A stretch of 64,000 bases of DNA from Galerina marginata (taxonomy: Eukaryota; Basidiomycota; Agaricomycetes; Agaricales; Galerinaceae). A program made the translations under genes and the position numbers. This document shows positions 34,843-46,627 of this stretch, one piece after another. The notes beneath the pieces are model-generated. The model was not told the origin of the DNA and ran no database searches. It saw only the letters and a program-made list of their open reading frames with translations. Every line of letters starts with the position of its first letter. Within the stretch, counting starts at the first letter, position 1. The DNA lies in assembly GCA_023014335.1 (NCBI GenBank), contig JAECYW010000007.1, positions 2,976,001 to 3,040,000 of the forward strand, written 5' to 3'.

Positions 34843-36048
34843 TTAACGAGTTGGAGTCATCCTTTTGCTAGGGCTGGACATTGAGATGTCATTTGCCAGA
34901 ACTCTTCTCTTCCGTGGTGTGCTGGGTGCTGCACTATTCTGAGGAGGCACCAAGACTCTTATTTTGGAAACATCAGCGACGTACGTGTCTGCCGGAGTCT
35001 TGGTGTCTCTTCCGATCGACCAGTGGAAAAGGTTGAAATGAACTTGAACAACGGCCCCCTCGAGACTTGAACGGTATTTTGCAGGCTCGATGAGTTTGCC
35101 ACGGAGATCATAAGCAGGGAGCGGGTTGACCCGGTGAGTTTCTGTCATATGAGCAAGTGCTTCTTTTGCCTGATTATAAACGGTGGGCCAATTTTCTATA
35201 GAGAATGCCTCTGGCAAATCTATTGTTCAAGTGAGGGTCAGTATGAATGTCAGGTCGCCAAAGACTTGCAGTAAGTAATCGTACCATTGCTCTGTGATGA
35301 ATTTTCAGCTCCTTCATCGCCTTCAATTGTCTACAAGGTTCATAATCAGAAATCGTCGCGTCAACATGGAAAAGAAAAAACATACATCAAAAAGGATGTG
35401 TCGGAATTTGAACTTGTGGGTCGCCCCTCGGGGAATGAGTACTCCTTTTTTAACTCTGAACCCTTCGGTTTCAGCCTGCGCCATGATCCATTGCATGTTG
35501 GTCACCGATGCAGGGAAGTCAGTCTGAAACACAGTGTCGTCTGTCGCAGTCCCGGTGCAGGTGAGTTTAACATCTGCAAAATTCGCACAGGCTGTCGACG
35601 GCCCCTTCCACATTGCGCAGGACGTCATCCAGAAATCATCCGCAGTTATTTTGACCACAATTGAAAGATCGGCCATGGTGGCCTCCATCTTCAACTTTGT
35701 CTCTTCGGTAGTCTCATCCGGATTAGCTGCAAACATCTTCAAAGCCTCTTCAGCGGCCTCCGCAGACTCTTTCGTGACGAGCCGGTTTTCACGACCAAAA
35801 AGTTTCCAGGTGACGTTGTTACGAACAGATGGGTCGCCGAGGTAGAAACCTTCTTCAACAAGTTCTTCTTTTGTGTGCTCGAGTTTTTGATGGAGCAATT
35901 CTCCAGGGGAAAGACCAAGATTGGATATAGCAGGTGTTCGTATGGAGTCAGACGCGCCTGGTTGAGAGGATGAGATCACCGTTGCGCGAGGAGGAGCAAG
36001 ATTGGATGTAGTAGTATCTGGTTCAGGTTCAGTGGATATCGAGACCAT
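34843..36048 (-). CDS. Helitron accessory protein, divergent to Rep/helicase, unknown function
   Basis: Three exons, complement of 35386-36048, 35285-35330 and 34843-35219 (introns of 55 and 65 nt, both GT-AG), sum to 361 aa in one unbroken frame. The ATG at 36048 starts MVSISTEPEPDTTTSNLAPP, a low-complexity Ser/Thr/Pro N-terminus. Residues about 50-215 form a mixed charged/hydrophobic region with a Trp/Cys-containing stretch. The last part has an ordered segment ('GAVVQVHFNLFHWSIG', 'TYVADVSKIRVLVPP') that looks beta-rich, followed by a basic tail with Lys/Arg clusters suitable for nuclear import or DNA contact. It lies wholly inside the Helitron and faces away from the Rep/helicase across about 310 bp. 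A single-stranded-DNA-binding helper, analogous to the RPA-like genes of plant Helitrons, is one hypothesis; I cannot show an OB fold. Confidence 0.75.
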
Positions 36049-36357
36049 TGTTGTGGTGGTTGAAGTTGTGAAATGTGAAAGATTTTTTACGGTATGGGTC
36101 CTTTATATACCCCAAGATTTGATTCCCTGATTTCCAGAACTTTCTTATTCGTTTCAGGAAATGGGTATGCCGTTTTCGGTAATTCGAAAATTCAAAAACG
36201 TGAAATAAATATGATTCATTGTTTGATTCCTGTTGAATAAGCTATTCGAACCAAACTTGTTTCCGTGACAACACTCTGGAGAACACTGAGCATTGACCCA
36301 CTACAGTCTACGACTCTACAGCCCAGTCACCGCCGGTCACCTTTGATCTCCCTCAGA
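36049..36357. promoter_or_regulatory. Bidirectional promoter region of the Helitron
   Basis: The 309 bp between the two divergent ATGs (36048 minus, 36358 plus) must drive both Helitron genes. On the minus strand a TATA-like box (gtatataaag, complement of 36,101-36,110) lies about 55 bp upstream of the accessory-gene start. No equally clear box is seen on the plus side. Confidence 0.55.
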
Positions 36358-39300
36358 ATGGCAACAAGTCTGACTGATGAACTATTATCCATCCTCACAT
36401 TACGAGAAATCCTGGCCCAATGCTCTGGAAGTATCGTACTCTCGCGAACAGAACGCCGCATGAAAGACGCGACACTGGCAGCAGTATTATCTCGTGGATC
36501 AGGATCTCTCCATGCACGGCTTCGAGAAGTGGCAAACCAAAAGCGTATATCCCTTGAATCTGCTCGCGAAACCCGACAGGAAAATCGAAAACGTAAACGC
36601 GCAGCTGATCAGGAAACTCGAAGAGTCCAGCAACGTCTTGAGGATGCAGTCACATCCTGGTCCGAGTTGGAAACTCACGACCCATCCAAGTTTCTGGAAT
36701 TGCCAACTCACGAGGAAACTACAGCCTGTTACCGAGCATTCTATGAGGCAACGTCCAATGATGCTGTTGCATTGGCTATTTGTGGCGTATGTGCAAGAGA
36801 GGTTGGATTTCGCGACGATCGCGTTGAAGTCATTCCTCTGGAAGATCTACCCAATGCTGACCGACTTGTTCCCCGCCTTGCTCATCCCAGTCAGCATCTT
36901 TTCCGAGGAAAGGTTCTTGAACCAGCAGGAGTCAAATTGGCGGAGACTGACAAGCCGGAGGTGAATGTTTGTTGCACCTGTTTGACCAACTTGCGGAAGG
37001 AGTCGAACAAACCACCAAAGCTCAGTCTTGCGAATAACCTGTGGATTGGGAAGGTCCCCTGGGTCCTTCAAGTCCTAACATTTCCGGAACAACTTCTTAT
37101 TTCACTGGTCTTTCCGCGTGTTTATGTATTCAAGCTTTACCCTAAAGCAGGTGGATACAGAGACCCTTCGACATTGCAGCGCGGTATGAAAGGAACAGTT
37201 ACCTCCTTTCCACTAGACAACCATGGGGTTGCGTCAATGATCTCGGGCCGTCTTTTACCTCAGCCACCTAGCCTTTTGGCAGCCATCCTTTCCGTGACAT
37301 TCATTGGCCTCGGTAAATTACCAAAGAATGCATTACGAAGCCTCTTCACTGTGAGGCGAAACAATGTATTCGAAGCACTTCGGTGGTTAAAGGAGAATAA
37401 CCCCAAGTATTATGGGTCAATTGAGATCAATTCCCAGAGGATTGCAGGCCTACCAGATGATGATGTTCCACTGGAAGTTCTTACTGTTATTCGTCAATCA
37501 GAAGACACTGGTATTGTGGATCAAGAAAGTGCAGGATATGTACCTCTTCATGAATCTGATGAGACCCATTCCCATTCTCCTCCGAGTCCTGAATTAACAG
37601 GTAGTGGTGTAAATGATGGTAAGTGTACCTGTTTCTGTGTGTTTGATAACTTATGGTACTTACTACCAAAATTTTGGTCTAAGGTCATGCACCTGATGTT
37701 ATTCCACTTCAGATGAACGGAGTCATTGACACCGACCTAACCAATCTCTCAGCAAATGAACTGATGCTCTGGGGTCTCAGTAATTTGTGGGAGGAAGGAA
37801 AAGAAGGAGGGTATGCTATCAGACATGGATCTGTGCCTGTCCGGGATTATAGTCGCCCTCAAAACGGGGAACCTCCTGACCCGAATCGCGAAATATATTT
37901 TGAAAAAGCATATCCTTGTCTCTTTCCATATGGAATGGGTGGTATTGAGGCTGACCGTGAAGACCCACTGGACTTTTTGGAGCATATTCGTTGGTGTCTT
38001 CAGTATCATGATCGACGATTCCGAAAACACGAGACATTTCCTTTTGTTGCTTTTGGAATCGCTCAACGACGACAGGCATTAGCGTCAGCTCGGATACAAA
38101 TGCGCCGTAAAAATTTTGACAAGGATGCTCGACTAATTGCAACAATCACCCTTGAAAAATTGCAGCAAGCACAGGAGGAGGAGGAAAAAAATATTCCCAT
38201 TTCTGATCCTGCCGTACGCACCCTACGCCGGCATATCCATGCAACTTCTGGACGTGTAATGGGTTCAGACCAGTCTCGGTACCAGTTGCGGAGCCAAATG
38301 TGGTCCACGTCAATTGTACTTAATCCACCAAACCTTTGGGCAACTATCAATCTCGCCGATCTTCATGATCCCATTGCACAAATATTTGCAGGCGAGGATA
38401 TCAACCTTGAAGCCCTTATGAGCTGTATTGGTCCCGATGCCGAGAAACGTGCTCAGAACATTGCGGCAGACCCTTATGCAGCAGCAAAGTTTTTCCACTT
38501 CCTGATAAGCCTTGTGCTTGAGATATTGTTTGGGGTAGAAGTGACGCAATTTCAAGTGAAAAGTCGAGTTGGAATCCTTGGTCGTGTCAGGGCATACTTT
38601 GGCATTGTTGAATCTCAAGGAAGAGCTACTTTGCACCTTCATCTGGTTCTCTGGTTACTGAATGCCCCAAATGCAAAAGAAATAGTGGAGATGCTCAAGA
38701 CAGAGGAATTCCGATCCCGTGTTGCAGCCTACATCAAAGCAAACCTTCGCGCCTACCTTCCTGGACTTGAATCAGCTGAATCAGTTCAGGCTATACCTAA
38801 GCAGTCAGATCTTGCATATGGTCGCCCGCCAAACCCAGATGCCGAGGACTACGACGAGCAGCTGAAAACCTTCGAGCTGAAATTGGCGAGAAATGAACAG
38901 TTACACACATGTAGCTTACGAAGATGTTTAATTCCTAACAAGCATGGACAACTTGTCTGTAAACGCCGTGCACCTTGGGAATGCTCTGATATAGATTTCA
39001 TCCGGGAGAATGGGAACTGGGGTCAAAAGCGAATCTACAGCATGATGAATGGATGGATTCCTGGAATCTTGGTCAATTGTCGGTGCAATAATGACGGAAA
39101 ATTACTCACCAATGGCCCTGAAACACGGAATGTCACATATTATATCACATCATATGCAGCCAAGAAACAAAATCGTACCCATAACCTTTCAGCACTTATG
39201 GCAAAAGGATATGCATACCACCTCCAACTACTCGCAAATTCGACATCATCAGATTATGTCGATGACCTTCGTGACACACAAAGACTTCTAACATTCCGTC

Positions 39301-42300
39301 TGGTCAACACCATTAACCGTGAACAAGAGCTTGCTGCACCAATGGTGATGTCCTACCTTATGGGATGGGGAGATACCTATCGCTCCCACCACTATACACC
39401 CATATATTGGTCATCATTCATTGGAAGACTGTTTAAGGAATTTCCGAGCCTTCGAAAATCCAATCTGTGAGTCAAATATGTTGGAATTCACGTATACTTC
39501 AGAAATGCTAAAATCACATGGCATATATTAGGCAGCAACAAGAGCATGCTGAACCCGAAGCTCACATGGAGGAAGCCGAGCAGGAATCACAAAATAGTCC
39601 TGAGGAACACAACACCAGAGAAGCAGAAGAGGCTGAGGTAATTTAACTAATGAACATATTGCTGAATGTATCAGACTGATGATTGGTGGGTTTGCAGGGC
39701 GGAAATGATGTCGTGACACTGGATATTGACTCCAGGAAAAAGCTTTATGCAAAATGCCAGGTTACGGATTTCGCGGCTAGAGGGGAATCACTTGATAACT
39801 TCAATGTCATTGAATTTTTCGTCAACACATATGAAGAAGACATATCAAAAAAGAGAACCCCAAATAGAGCCGAAGAGGAGGACACTGATTTGGACAGACA
39901 TCCAGAGGTCAACCAACGTGGACGACGACAAAACCAGAGAATATCTTACCTTCCATCACATCCGAAACACCAACAAAAGCAACGCATTTTGCGGAGTCCT
40001 GGGCATAACAATCTGCCAAACTTCATCGGACGATATTTCTGTAAACGCGATGACCCAGAAACATACCCGCTTTATTGCGCCTCAATGCTTATGCTGCTGA
40101 AGCCATGGAGAAATCTTGCAACTGATCTAAAGCATGAAAATCAGAGCTGGGAAGATTCATTTGATGAATTTTTTACTTCTCCAGAGGCTGAATCCAAAGG
40201 CTTGGAAAATATCCTAGAGGGTATCCAATACTTTCATGATTGCGAGACATCTGCATTTGAAACAACCCAGGATGTTGGACAAACTGTGGTTGGATCCAAT
40301 TCAGACGAGCAAGATTTTGATGACCCCGAGTTCGAAGCAAACAATGGAGGGCAAGACAGCGGTCTGTCGGAGGAGGGTCTGAAAGAGCTTATTGATGCCC
40401 AAACACCAACGAATGAAGTGCTCCATGCTTACATGGCGGTTGAAATGGCTAAACGAGCACGTATATTCCACGGTGATAATTTAACCTGGAACACTCAGGT
40501 TGATGAAGAGAGCCAGATAATGAATGCTTCTGAAGAAGACCTTTCCCGGTTGATGCGCTGGAGGAAACAGATGGAATTAAATGTGGAGAACCTGAATGAA
40601 AGAACAGAGCCAACCAATCATACCATCACAAGAAATATTGAACCCAGTGTTTCTCCACTCTCAGCAAATCAAAACCAACCTCAAAGTGTTGCGCCTCTTC
40701 CAGGAACAAGTAATCAGGGAGAGGTGTCACTAGATTCCCTTGATCCATCTTCACTGAATTATGATCAACGTCGTGCATATGATATTGTAATATGGCACCT
40801 TGAACAGACACAGGCAGGTCGGAACCCACCCCCACTTCGTATGCACATCCAAGGAGAAGGGGGTACTGGAAAATCAAGAACCATTCAAACGATCACAAAT
40901 ACATTTGTTAAACGAGATGCTGGGCACCTGCTTTTGAAATCCGCTTACACTGGTATCGCGGCATCGTTGATTGATGGAAAAACAACACATATCATTGGGG
41001 CAGTGTCAGGTAACGGAACCAAGATGTCCGACGAGGCAAAAGCCAAGCTGCAGAAATTTTGGGAACATTATTCCTACCTTATCGTGGATGAAGATTCTAT
41101 GCTTGCGAAGGATTTTTTCGCGATTCTGTCACGGAATATCAGCATCGGAAAACATGGATCTGAAAATGCACCGGGAGGAATGTCATTCGGAGGTATCAAT
41201 GTTATCTTATGCGGAGATTTCCATCAATTTCCACCAGTGGCGCGATCCATACGAGACGCTCTTTACTATCCTATTGACCCTGTGCGTGATTCCGTTGAAT
41301 CACAACTCGGACGAACCATCTACGAAGAATTTTCAACCGTTGTTCTATTAAAGGAGCAAAAACGAGTGACAGACCCAATATGGCTTGACTTCCTCCAGCA
41401 TCTTCGACATGGGCAGGTCAAAGAGGAGCATCTCACTATGTTACGGAAGCTGGTCATAGGAAACGACGATAATTATAAAGTTGACTTCAAAACCAGACCT
41501 TGGAATGATGCATCTTTGGTCACTCCACGCCACGCAGTGCGAAAGGAATGGAACACACATGCAGTCCGCAAACACTGCCGTGAAACAGGAAAGCAGTTGT
41601 TTGTTTGCACAGCAGAGGATAATATTAAGGGCCGACCATTGACTTTGGCCGAAAGATACAATCTCGAAACTCGCCACCTTCAACGAGACGACGATGGGAA
41701 GCGGAAGCGGCAGCGGACGAAAGACCTTCCTAGAAACATCGAGATCGCGATTGGGATGAAAGTCATGGTCACAGAGAATATAGAAACAGACCTCGACTTG
41801 ACGAATGGAGCACGTGGTGAAATTGTCGACATTGTTTTGCATCCTGATGAACCTCCAATCGACCCTAATGCCCCGGTGGTGCATCTGAAGCATCTGCCTG
41901 CGTACCTGTTGGTAAAGTTGAAGAGAACGAGAGCTGCAAAACTGGAAGGCTTAGATGAATGTGTTATCCCTGTCGAACCAGCAATGACATCCTATCGCAT
42001 CAAAACGACGAAGGCTGGAGGGAAGACAAGTCAGAAAACGGTTCACAGGAAACAATTTCCAATGACAGCAGCATACGCATTTACCGATTATCGATCCCAA
42101 GGCCAAACAATCCCATATGTTCTCATTGACATAGCATCACCACCGACAGGAAAGCTGACGCTCTTCAATCTCTATGTCGCACTCTCGAGGAGTTCTGGAC
42201 GTGATTCAATAAGACTTCTGCGAGATTTTGATGACGAATTATTCAAGGAGGGACACGAAGCGGAGTTGACTATGGAGGATGAAAAGTTGGAATTGCTGAA

Positions 42301-42361
42301 TGAAAAGACGGAAGACTGGTATCATAGAATAGTGAAACAGGAATTGGATTCGTCGGATTAA
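36358..42361 (+). CDS. Helitron Rep/PIF1-helicase transposase
   Basis: Exons 36358-37618, 37684-39466, 39532-39637 and 39698-42361 (introns 65, 65 and 60 nt) sum to 1,937 aa. The start is the first ATG (MATSLTDELLSILTLREI); an upstream in-frame GTG is not needed. Order of domains: N-terminal Cys pairs (CGVC, CCTC) and a DUF6570-like region at about residue 225 (NLWIGKVPWVLQ); Helitron-like N domain (FPYGMGGIEADREDPLDF); Rep nuclease HUH motif near residue 737 (LHLHLVLW) and Tyr motif near 902 (TYYITSYAAKKQ); acidic linker; PIF1-type SF1 helicase with Walker A near 1436 (GEGGTGKS), Walker B (LIVDEDSM), motif III (GDFHQFPPV), motif V (FTDYRSQGQT) and motif VI (YVALSRSSGRDS). All catalytic residues I can check are present and no stop interrupts. 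It would nick, unwind and copy element DNA in rolling-circle-like transposition in the nucleus. Confidence 0.93.
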
Positions 42362-42488
42362 ATGAAATGTACATGCGTTTTCGCTCACTTTGACTCTGAG
42401 GCGGGTGAACGTGACTGATTGATCCCATCAGAAAAATCGGCAAAAGGCGGGAAGTCAGGAACTGGCTTCATTTTGGGGGGGCAGAGAA

Positions 42489-42504
42489 CCCTTGCAAGCA
42501 AGGG
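42489..42504 (+). repeat. Helitron right-end hairpin and terminal repeat
   Basis: CCCTTGC-AA-GCAAGGG forms a 7-bp stem with a 2-nt loop ending exactly at the inferred right boundary. It includes the 11-bp repeat complementary to 34,672-34,682. A 3' hairpin is the expected replication-termination signal of Helitrons. Confidence 0.8.
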
Positions 42505-43950
42505 GACCTGGCAATCATCGTGTGATTTTGATGAGATCACTCGGCACTGCAATCGGTGAGCTAAACGGTGCAGTCGACTCATTGAACCTTCCTTTTCCTT
42601 CTCATCAATGTGCGTAGCGCAGTCTCCCCAGTCTACCCATTTGATTTCGTCATGTCGGCCATTTTTGTTCTGCCATAGTGTTTGCTAAGCTCACTTTTGT
42701 TCTTTCATTGGTGGTTATTTACGCCGGTCTTTTGCCAGTCTTCTCAAGGTTCTGGTGCGGGAGACATGTCGTTCGGAGCGAGGAGAGACCTTTATCAAGC
42801 GCTACGCGCTAGGAGACGCATTCTTCCTCCCCCTCGGTGTGCCATTTCTCGGTTTTCCCCAGCTTTCCGAGTTACTGACTGATGTCTGTCATAGGTCTGA
42901 TCTGACTTTCCGGAATACGCTTGTGGTTCTGGATATCTTTGCTGAATACCTTCCTCCTTCCTGTTCCGAATACCGCAGTCCAAGTACTATCGAACAACTG
43001 CCCGCCATTTCTCATCCTCTCTGGCACCCCATCCGCACGGTTGCATTTCCACTCGGAGCTGTGCTTGCTCGTCGGACGTCCTGCTTCTGAGTACGCTGGC
43101 ACTCACGCTCGAGACTGAATTTAGCCTTATCGACCTCGAGGTGTTGGGCATCCGAGGCGCACGTTGACTGTGGCAAGAAATTCGGATTTGGCCCTGGATT
43201 ACTTGATCTTGATACCTCTGTTTGGTTTGTTTTGTTCTCGCTTTTACCTTCGCTATTGGATTAACTCATAACGTGTATAATTCCCAGCAGGAGCTACTGG
43301 AGGGAGCTTTATGACGGGTCTATAAAAATCGTCGCCCTTGTTGACTTGACCTGCCCGTTCCATGAAGATACGGAACATCAAGCGTTTGAAGGTGAGCCCA
43401 TATACTCATTACGCAGTCATTTAGTTTCAAATACCTTTGTGCTTTCAGATCCTAACGCCTTCGTACAAGTACGTTTCAGCGCCTGCATGACTGCATTGCC
43501 ATCACGAGTCGGTGTTGCGGTTGCTCCACGGACGTCCTGTTTTCGAGCAGTCGGGATCAAACTGGGATGACGTTGGTCTATACCAGTTGGTAATGTATGG
43601 TCCGTGTAGGAGTTAGTGCTCCGGGAGGGACAAAACTGACTTCCCCTGTCCTGCCTCTCGATATTTGTGTCATCGAGGCTGGATGCACTGTAAAATGGAT
43701 GGATGGGTACACGAGGAGCTGGCGGAATGGGTCGGAAGGTGGATGTATATGATTTTGTTAGTGGGATGCAAAAGGTAATCGGAAGGGATGGATTGGGGTG
43801 TATAGGGACCGTTATCCATACAAATTCGGGAGGTACAAGCTTGTTTCCGGGAAGAATACTACCTTCTGTGAAAGGCAGACGAGGTCCAGCAAGAAAGCCA
43901 ATGTTAGATCCGCGATCGGAGTGCTGTCCAACAGTCTAAGGTAAGGCGCG
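42505..43950 (+). repeat. R repeat, copy 7, 3' part
   Basis: Continues the interrupted R unit. Exon-like pieces include the start region near 42,750 (GTTCTGGTGCGGGAGAC, matching 52,313) and a segment at about 43,292-43,391. The latter lies between a CCAG acceptor and a GGTGAGC donor and reads SYWRELYDGSIKIVALVDL. A homologous piece near 44,795 reads KIVALLGLTCLAIC, and one near 20,420 reads VKILAIVSLSCLNS. Conservation of this frame in three copies argues that R once encoded a protein on the plus strand. Bases 43,600-43,950 hold no recognisable gene. Confidence 0.5.
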
Positions 43951-46620
43951 AGATGTTAAGAGTAGGTCCGTCCAGCAGTCAGCTACAAATTCAGACAGAG
44001 ACCCAAGGTCAGAAAGGATATCGCGATGCGATGGGTTACGAAAAAATATCGGTGAGGCAAGGTGTACGAAGTATGAGCTGACAGTGGGATTAATTGAGTA
44101 AAAAGTAATCAGTGATATATCAGAACCAAAGGGGAGTGAGGTAGGCGCTCTATTAGGACAAAATTACAGAGGATTGGTTGCTCAAAGGAAAGAAGTGAAG
44201 GAGATGGGTAGAGCCGTTTGAGAGTGCACAAGCAGATGGAGAGTGAGTCCCAGTAAATCCGACTTGCATCCAACGATCTTCAGCACATGGACATCGAGTG
44301 GCATCGCAAGGGCTGGATAGATCGTTAACGAAGCACTGGGCTACGCTCTCGGTAACTTGGATGCACCATGTTGAGAGGATAGAGGAAAGAAAAGTCGGGG
44401 TTATCTTTGAGATAAGATTGTGATCTGGCAATCAACGTGTGAATTCGGTGAGATCAACCCGACTCGGTCATCGGCGTTGCCCTAAACTGTACAGTCGCCG
44501 CGTTGGTCGTGTCTCCGCTGCCGTGTTTTCGTGTTGTCAGTGCTTTTTCTTTTGCTACGGTGGATGCCACGTATAAGTACGCGTTTCTGCACGAATATCG
44601 TTCCTAATACCTTGGATGAACTGAGCTCTACATGTTTGGAGGCACGATCTTTCAGTCCTTTGGTGCGTCATTCCCTGGTTTCACCCAGCCTTCCGACTGA
44701 CTGGTGTCCATCGCAGCTTTTACTTCTCGCAAGACCCTTCTGGAGGGTCGTTGCTGCTGCCTTAGTTCATGCTTCAACAAGCTTTGAAACGAGAATTAGA
44801 AGATCGTCGCCCTCCTCGGCTTGACCTGCCTTGCCATCTGCCGCCTCTCATACACAGCTGCATCTTCGTCGATCATCGATCATCATTCATTCGGCGCTGC
44901 GGTTGCTCGTCGGGCATCCTGGTTTCGAGTAGGCGGCCCTCAGGGTCGAACTCGGAGTCTCGGATACTGGCGATCCTATGTGAGACTTGAGACCATGAGA
45001 GGGAGAAGGCTGGCTTTTCGACTGGCTCGAGTTATGTGTAACCGGAGCTGGGGTGTGTCCATGACATTCGACCTTGGCTCTGATAGGTCAAGGTGCGTAT
45101 CATTCCCTGATTTTGGCTGGTCCTTCGTTGATCATAGATGCGCGTTTGTATAGGTCCAAGCCGGACGTACTTGTCATTGTAACTCGATCCAGCGGTTTAA
45201 AGAGTTGACAGATTCTTGTAGTGTTCATCGAGACGGTATGTTTCTTTCGAACAAAATATATGAATGGATCTTTTAGGATTGTTTATCAGTTCCTAATATC
45301 TTTCCTTCTATGTCCGAATCCTGCTCGACAAGGATGTTCAACACCCGCCGCCATCTGCCATCTATCACCTCCCTGCCCGGCTAGGTCAACATCACCCCTC
45401 AGCTGCTCTTCGGACATCTTGCCTGTTGCCTACCTTTCCTAATTGGGGATGATCGGACCATAGTTCTTATTCTCAGCTTGTAAGAGATCGAGCTCATCGA
45501 TTAACTTTATCTTGGTATCATCGCGGCTGCGGCGTTGTTCCCCAGTTATAACCCAGTACGGCTTATCCACAGCCTACGCCGTCATTAGCAGCTTGCCGAC
45601 GTCGGCGTTCAAGAGTATTAGTCCTGTACGTTGACTGCGACGGTGTATTCTGGGTTAATCGTTTGTTTTCATCTCACGCTTGCCTTCACTATTGATCTGA
45701 CTTATGTACGATTCCTAGGGGAGCTATCATAGCTCTCGATGTCCGACCCCGTTGACATTCAGAACGTCAACTGGGAGCTCCGTACAGCACCAACGGCGAT
45801 AGGAAGAGCCCAATAACGACGGCTGGACCAATGTCTCGCCATCTTCCCTGGTTTGGTTTAACTAGCGACGCATATGTTCGTTTTTCCTATCTTAGTTCCA
45901 ACGAAGCCTGACCCTTGATTTCCCTGTAGGTTCCCTAACGTGTTCGACACAAATTGATGCGATATGAGCAGACAAACCCGCTGCTCACGCAGGACGGCTG
46001 TCGACTAGGTTGATAAATTCTCGTTATATGCTCTATGTATTTCCGTTCTGACATTTTTCCTGAATGGGCAGGACCAGGCTGAACGATGTCGAGGTTTTCA
46101 GATGAGGACCGGCTATGGATACCTACTCCTTGAAGTCGACTGGGACGATGTAGCCTAAGCGTGAGTCTGTCCGTGTTCGTGAATCTCGTGTTGGACTTAT
46201 AATCGGTATCATTGGTCAGAACGTCAATGGAGGGGTACTACTACGACGACTATTAGAGAAGCTGCAGCATAGGGGTCGACCGGACCAACAGCTTAGCGTC
46301 ATTCTTTGGTCGGGTCAAACTAGGCTTGCGTATGTTCGCTTTTTCTTATCTTAGCGCCTACAAAAAACTGACCCTCGATATATCGTTGTAGATTCTATGA
46401 TGTCTTCAACGTGAAGTTATGCAAGTGAACCTACTGCTCGACCTGAATGGCGGACGACCGGGTAAGTAGCCTACCACTATGTGCTCGATTTTTTTCTCCT
46501 TTCTGACGATTTGTGAAATAAGGTTTGACTGGGCGACTTCGAGATGCGAGGGATTTCAAATGAGGAAAGGCATTCGTTATTGCTCTGTTGGCCACCTATG
46601 ACTCAAAGTTAAATGAGACG
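43950..46620 (+). repeat. R repeat, copy 8
   Basis: Landmarks: 'gtgggattaattgagtaaaa' (44,085), core at 44,289 ('gagtggcatcgcaagggct'), 'ggggttatctttgagataag' (44,398), 'gctacggtggatgcc' (44,555). Exon-like downstream pieces include one ending GAGACG before GTATGT near 45,235, and blocks near 45,560-46,590 that are duplicated within the copy ('aaaactgaccctcgatat', 'gaagtcgactgggacgatgt'). No intact frame. Ends at the MITE insertion. Confidence 0.5.
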
Positions 46621-46627
46621 AGCAGAG

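Larger units (their letters stand above)
34641..42504 (+). mobile_element. Helitron, complete and probably autonomous (7,864 bp)
   Basis: Ends are set by comparison with uninterrupted R copies. Host sequence 'gattgc' stops at 34,640 and 'gacctggc' resumes at 42,505; in intact copies (for example 29,461) they are contiguous, so there is no target-site duplication, as expected of Helitrons. An 11-bp inverted repeat is present: cccttgcttgc at 34,672-34,682 (31 bp inside the left end) and its exact complement at 42,494-42,504 (flush with the right end). Such asymmetric terminal repeats fit the Helitron2/Helentron type better than canonical TC...CTRR ends. A 7-bp-stem hairpin closes the right end. 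Inside are a Rep/helicase gene and a divergent accessory gene, both with open spliced frames. Confidence 0.85.

Noticed and set aside
41441..41893. 150-codon antisense frame
   Set aside because: It lies opposite the helicase exon, whose motifs are unambiguous; an antisense shadow.
34641..42504. Canonical Helitron TC...CTRR ends
   Set aside because: The boundaries set by the empty-site comparison read aactaggg...gcaaggg; TC and CTRR at the ends would contradict the uninterrupted repeat copies.
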